Source of the DNA: JANQFV01 sp964468185
GTDB lineage: Bacteria > Planctomycetota > Phycisphaerae > UBA1845 > Fen-1342
Assembly: GCA_964468185.1 (NCBI GenBank)
Contig: CAYXTR010000022.1
Span: 1 to 64,000, forward strand
Direction of reading: 5' to 3'
DNA length: 64,000 bases
The notes under the pieces were generated by a model. It had not been told where the DNA came from. It saw only the letters and a program-made list of their open reading frames with translations, and did not search any database. Positions 62,963 to 64,000 of this stretch are shown one piece after another (position 1 is the stretch's first letter; the number at the start of each line of letters is the position of its first letter). A program made the position numbers and the translations under genes.

Positions 62963-64000
62963 CTACGACTCCGAAAATGGCGGTCCACTGAGCAGCCGCC
63001 CGACCAGCTGACCCAGCTCTGAAAGCTGGAACGGCTTGCGCAAGAGCACCGCATTCTCGCCGACCTGATCCTCAATCTCGGGCTCAATGGCGGCTGTAAT
63101 AATCACCGCTGGAATACCCAGGTCACGACTACGCAGCTCACGAAGACACTCCAGACCGCTGCGTCTCGGCATCTCGTAGTCCGCAACGAAGAGTCGAACC
63201 CGGTCGCCGAATCGGTCCAGGGCGTCGAGTACGGCATCGCCGTCCGCCACCTGAATAACCTCGTATTCGAGCGAACGGAGCATGGCAGCAATAACCTCGC
63301 GCACGTGCCGGTCGTCCTCCGCCAGCAGAATCAACTGACCGCCACCGCGGTGTGGACGTGCGGTGCGTTCGGTCGGCGATGCGGAGTCGCCGGTGGTGGT
63401 CTGCGGTAGCGTCACAACGAACGTCGTTCCCCGACCGGGTGCCGAATCAAGCGCGATTGTCCCGCCGTGGTCACGGACGATGCCGTGGATAATCGAGAGG
63501 CCCAGACCGGTTCCGCGCCCGCTGGGTTTGGTGGTAAAGAATGGCTCGAAGATGCGGTTTTGTACCGCAGCCGACATGCCTTCACCAGTGTCGGCCACCA
63601 GCAAGGTGGCGCGCGGCGTTGGCGTGGTGCCCGCCTCTGAATATGCCGCCCACGCGGGCACCTCGGTACCCGTATGGATCGTCAAGGTGCCGCCGGCGGG
63701 CATCGCATCGCGCGCATTGATCGCGAGGTTCATAATGACCTGCTGAAGTTGTGTCGAGTCGGCATAGACGAACAGCGGAGAGTCGCCAGCGTTATTCAAG
63801 ACGATTTCAATGCTGGCTGGCAAGACGCGTCGCAGAAGACGAACCGCGCGCGAGGCGACTTCGTGAAGATCCTCGGTCTGCTTGTTGCTGGGCGTTTTGC
63901 GGCTGAACGTCAGCAGCGCCCGCGTGACGCCGGCGGCCTGTTCTGCAGCTTCGTTTACGCGTTCCAGTGATTTAATGGCAACGTGGTCGGGCGGGAGCGC
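62963..64000 (-). CDS. hybrid sensor histidine kinase, 5' end beyond the window
   Basis: The frame is open to the window edge, so at least 345 residues are present and the N-terminal sensor is missing. The visible part starts in the dimerisation helices (EQAAGVTRALLTFSRK), after the expected phosphorylated His. An HATPase_c domain follows, with the N box QQVIMNLAINARDAMPAGG, G1 box VADTGEGM, F box FEPFFTTK and G2 box GRGTGLGLSI. A C-terminal receiver domain then has the phosphoacceptor Asp in LFVADYEMP and Lys in LLRKPFQ. The short spacing to the response regulator gene supports co-transcription and a phosphorelay. Confidence 0.92.
   Translation of the reverse strand, partial: ALPPDHVAIKSLERVNEAAEQAAGVTRALLTFSRKTPSNKQTEDLHEVASRAVRLLRRVLPASIEIVLNNAGDSPLFVYADSTQLQQVIMNLAINARDAMPAGGTLTIHTGTEVPAWAAYSEAGTTPTPRATLLVADTGEGMSAAVQNRIFEPFFTTKPSGRGTGLGLSIIHGIVRDHGGTIALDSAPGRGTTFVVTLPQTTTGDSASPTERTARPHRGGGQLILLAEDDRHVREVIAAMLRSLEYEVIQVADGDAVLDALDRFGDRVRLFVADYEMPRRSGLECLRELRSRDLGIPAVIITAAIEPEIEDQVGENAVLLRKPFQLSELGQLVGRLLSGPPFSES

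Noticed and set aside
1..64000. CRISPR arrays, insertion sequences, rRNA genes
   Set aside because: No regularly spaced repeats, transposase motifs or rRNA signatures were seen on reading the window.

Overview
The window looks like a chromosomal segment of a high-GC planctomycete, most likely of the class Phycisphaerae. This is inferred from several signs: dockerin repeats of the DFDDINPFV type on secreted peptidases, a small CxxCGYDLTGN...CPECG zinc ribbon, a PEP-CTERM tail, and very large envelope proteins. No 16S rRNA is present to confirm it.

Layout. 0.1-12 kb is mostly housekeeping: glutamate dehydrogenase, a zinc-ribbon peptide, two tandem proteins with a PEP/pyruvate-binding (PPDK_N) module, an APC permease fused to a universal stress domain, an apparently dead D-2-hydroxyacid dehydrogenase with an ACT domain, a secreted cyclophilin and a CBS-domain protein. 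12.1-36.5 kb is one long minus-strand operon of type II secretion/type IV pilus-like genes in the order gspF-G-H-I-J-K-L-M-D, followed by a lipoprotein and an MreD-like membrane protein. Its gspD is extraordinary: 4744 codons, with about 45 secretin N-domain repeats before one normal secretin core. No gspE ATPase, gspC or prepilin peptidase lies in the window. 36.7-46.3 kb holds a DEAD-box helicase, a DUF6941-like protein, BatD/BatE-like proteins, a PEP-CTERM protein resembling C15 peptidases, prfB with its programmed +1 frameshift, metK, a probable selenoprotein of the ArsC/Spx thioredoxin-fold type (in-frame UGA plus a stem-loop), and an inositol-monophosphatase-family enzyme. 46.4-53.2 kb carries two tandem gingipain-like C25 peptidases with C-terminal dockerins and similar upstream elements. 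53.5-64 kb is more loosely packed: a membrane protein, tRNA-Ser(GCU), a truncated phosphotransferase, a SWIM-SNF2 helicase, tRNA-Thr(UGU), a chemoreceptor with a duplicated sensor module, a small hypothetical, and a two-component pair whose kinase runs off the window edge.

Together, the secretion operon and the exported peptidases and PEP-CTERM protein point to a lifestyle of exporting proteins across an elaborate envelope. The two strongest leads are the giant secretin (13419-27653) and the candidate selenoprotein (45136-45483).
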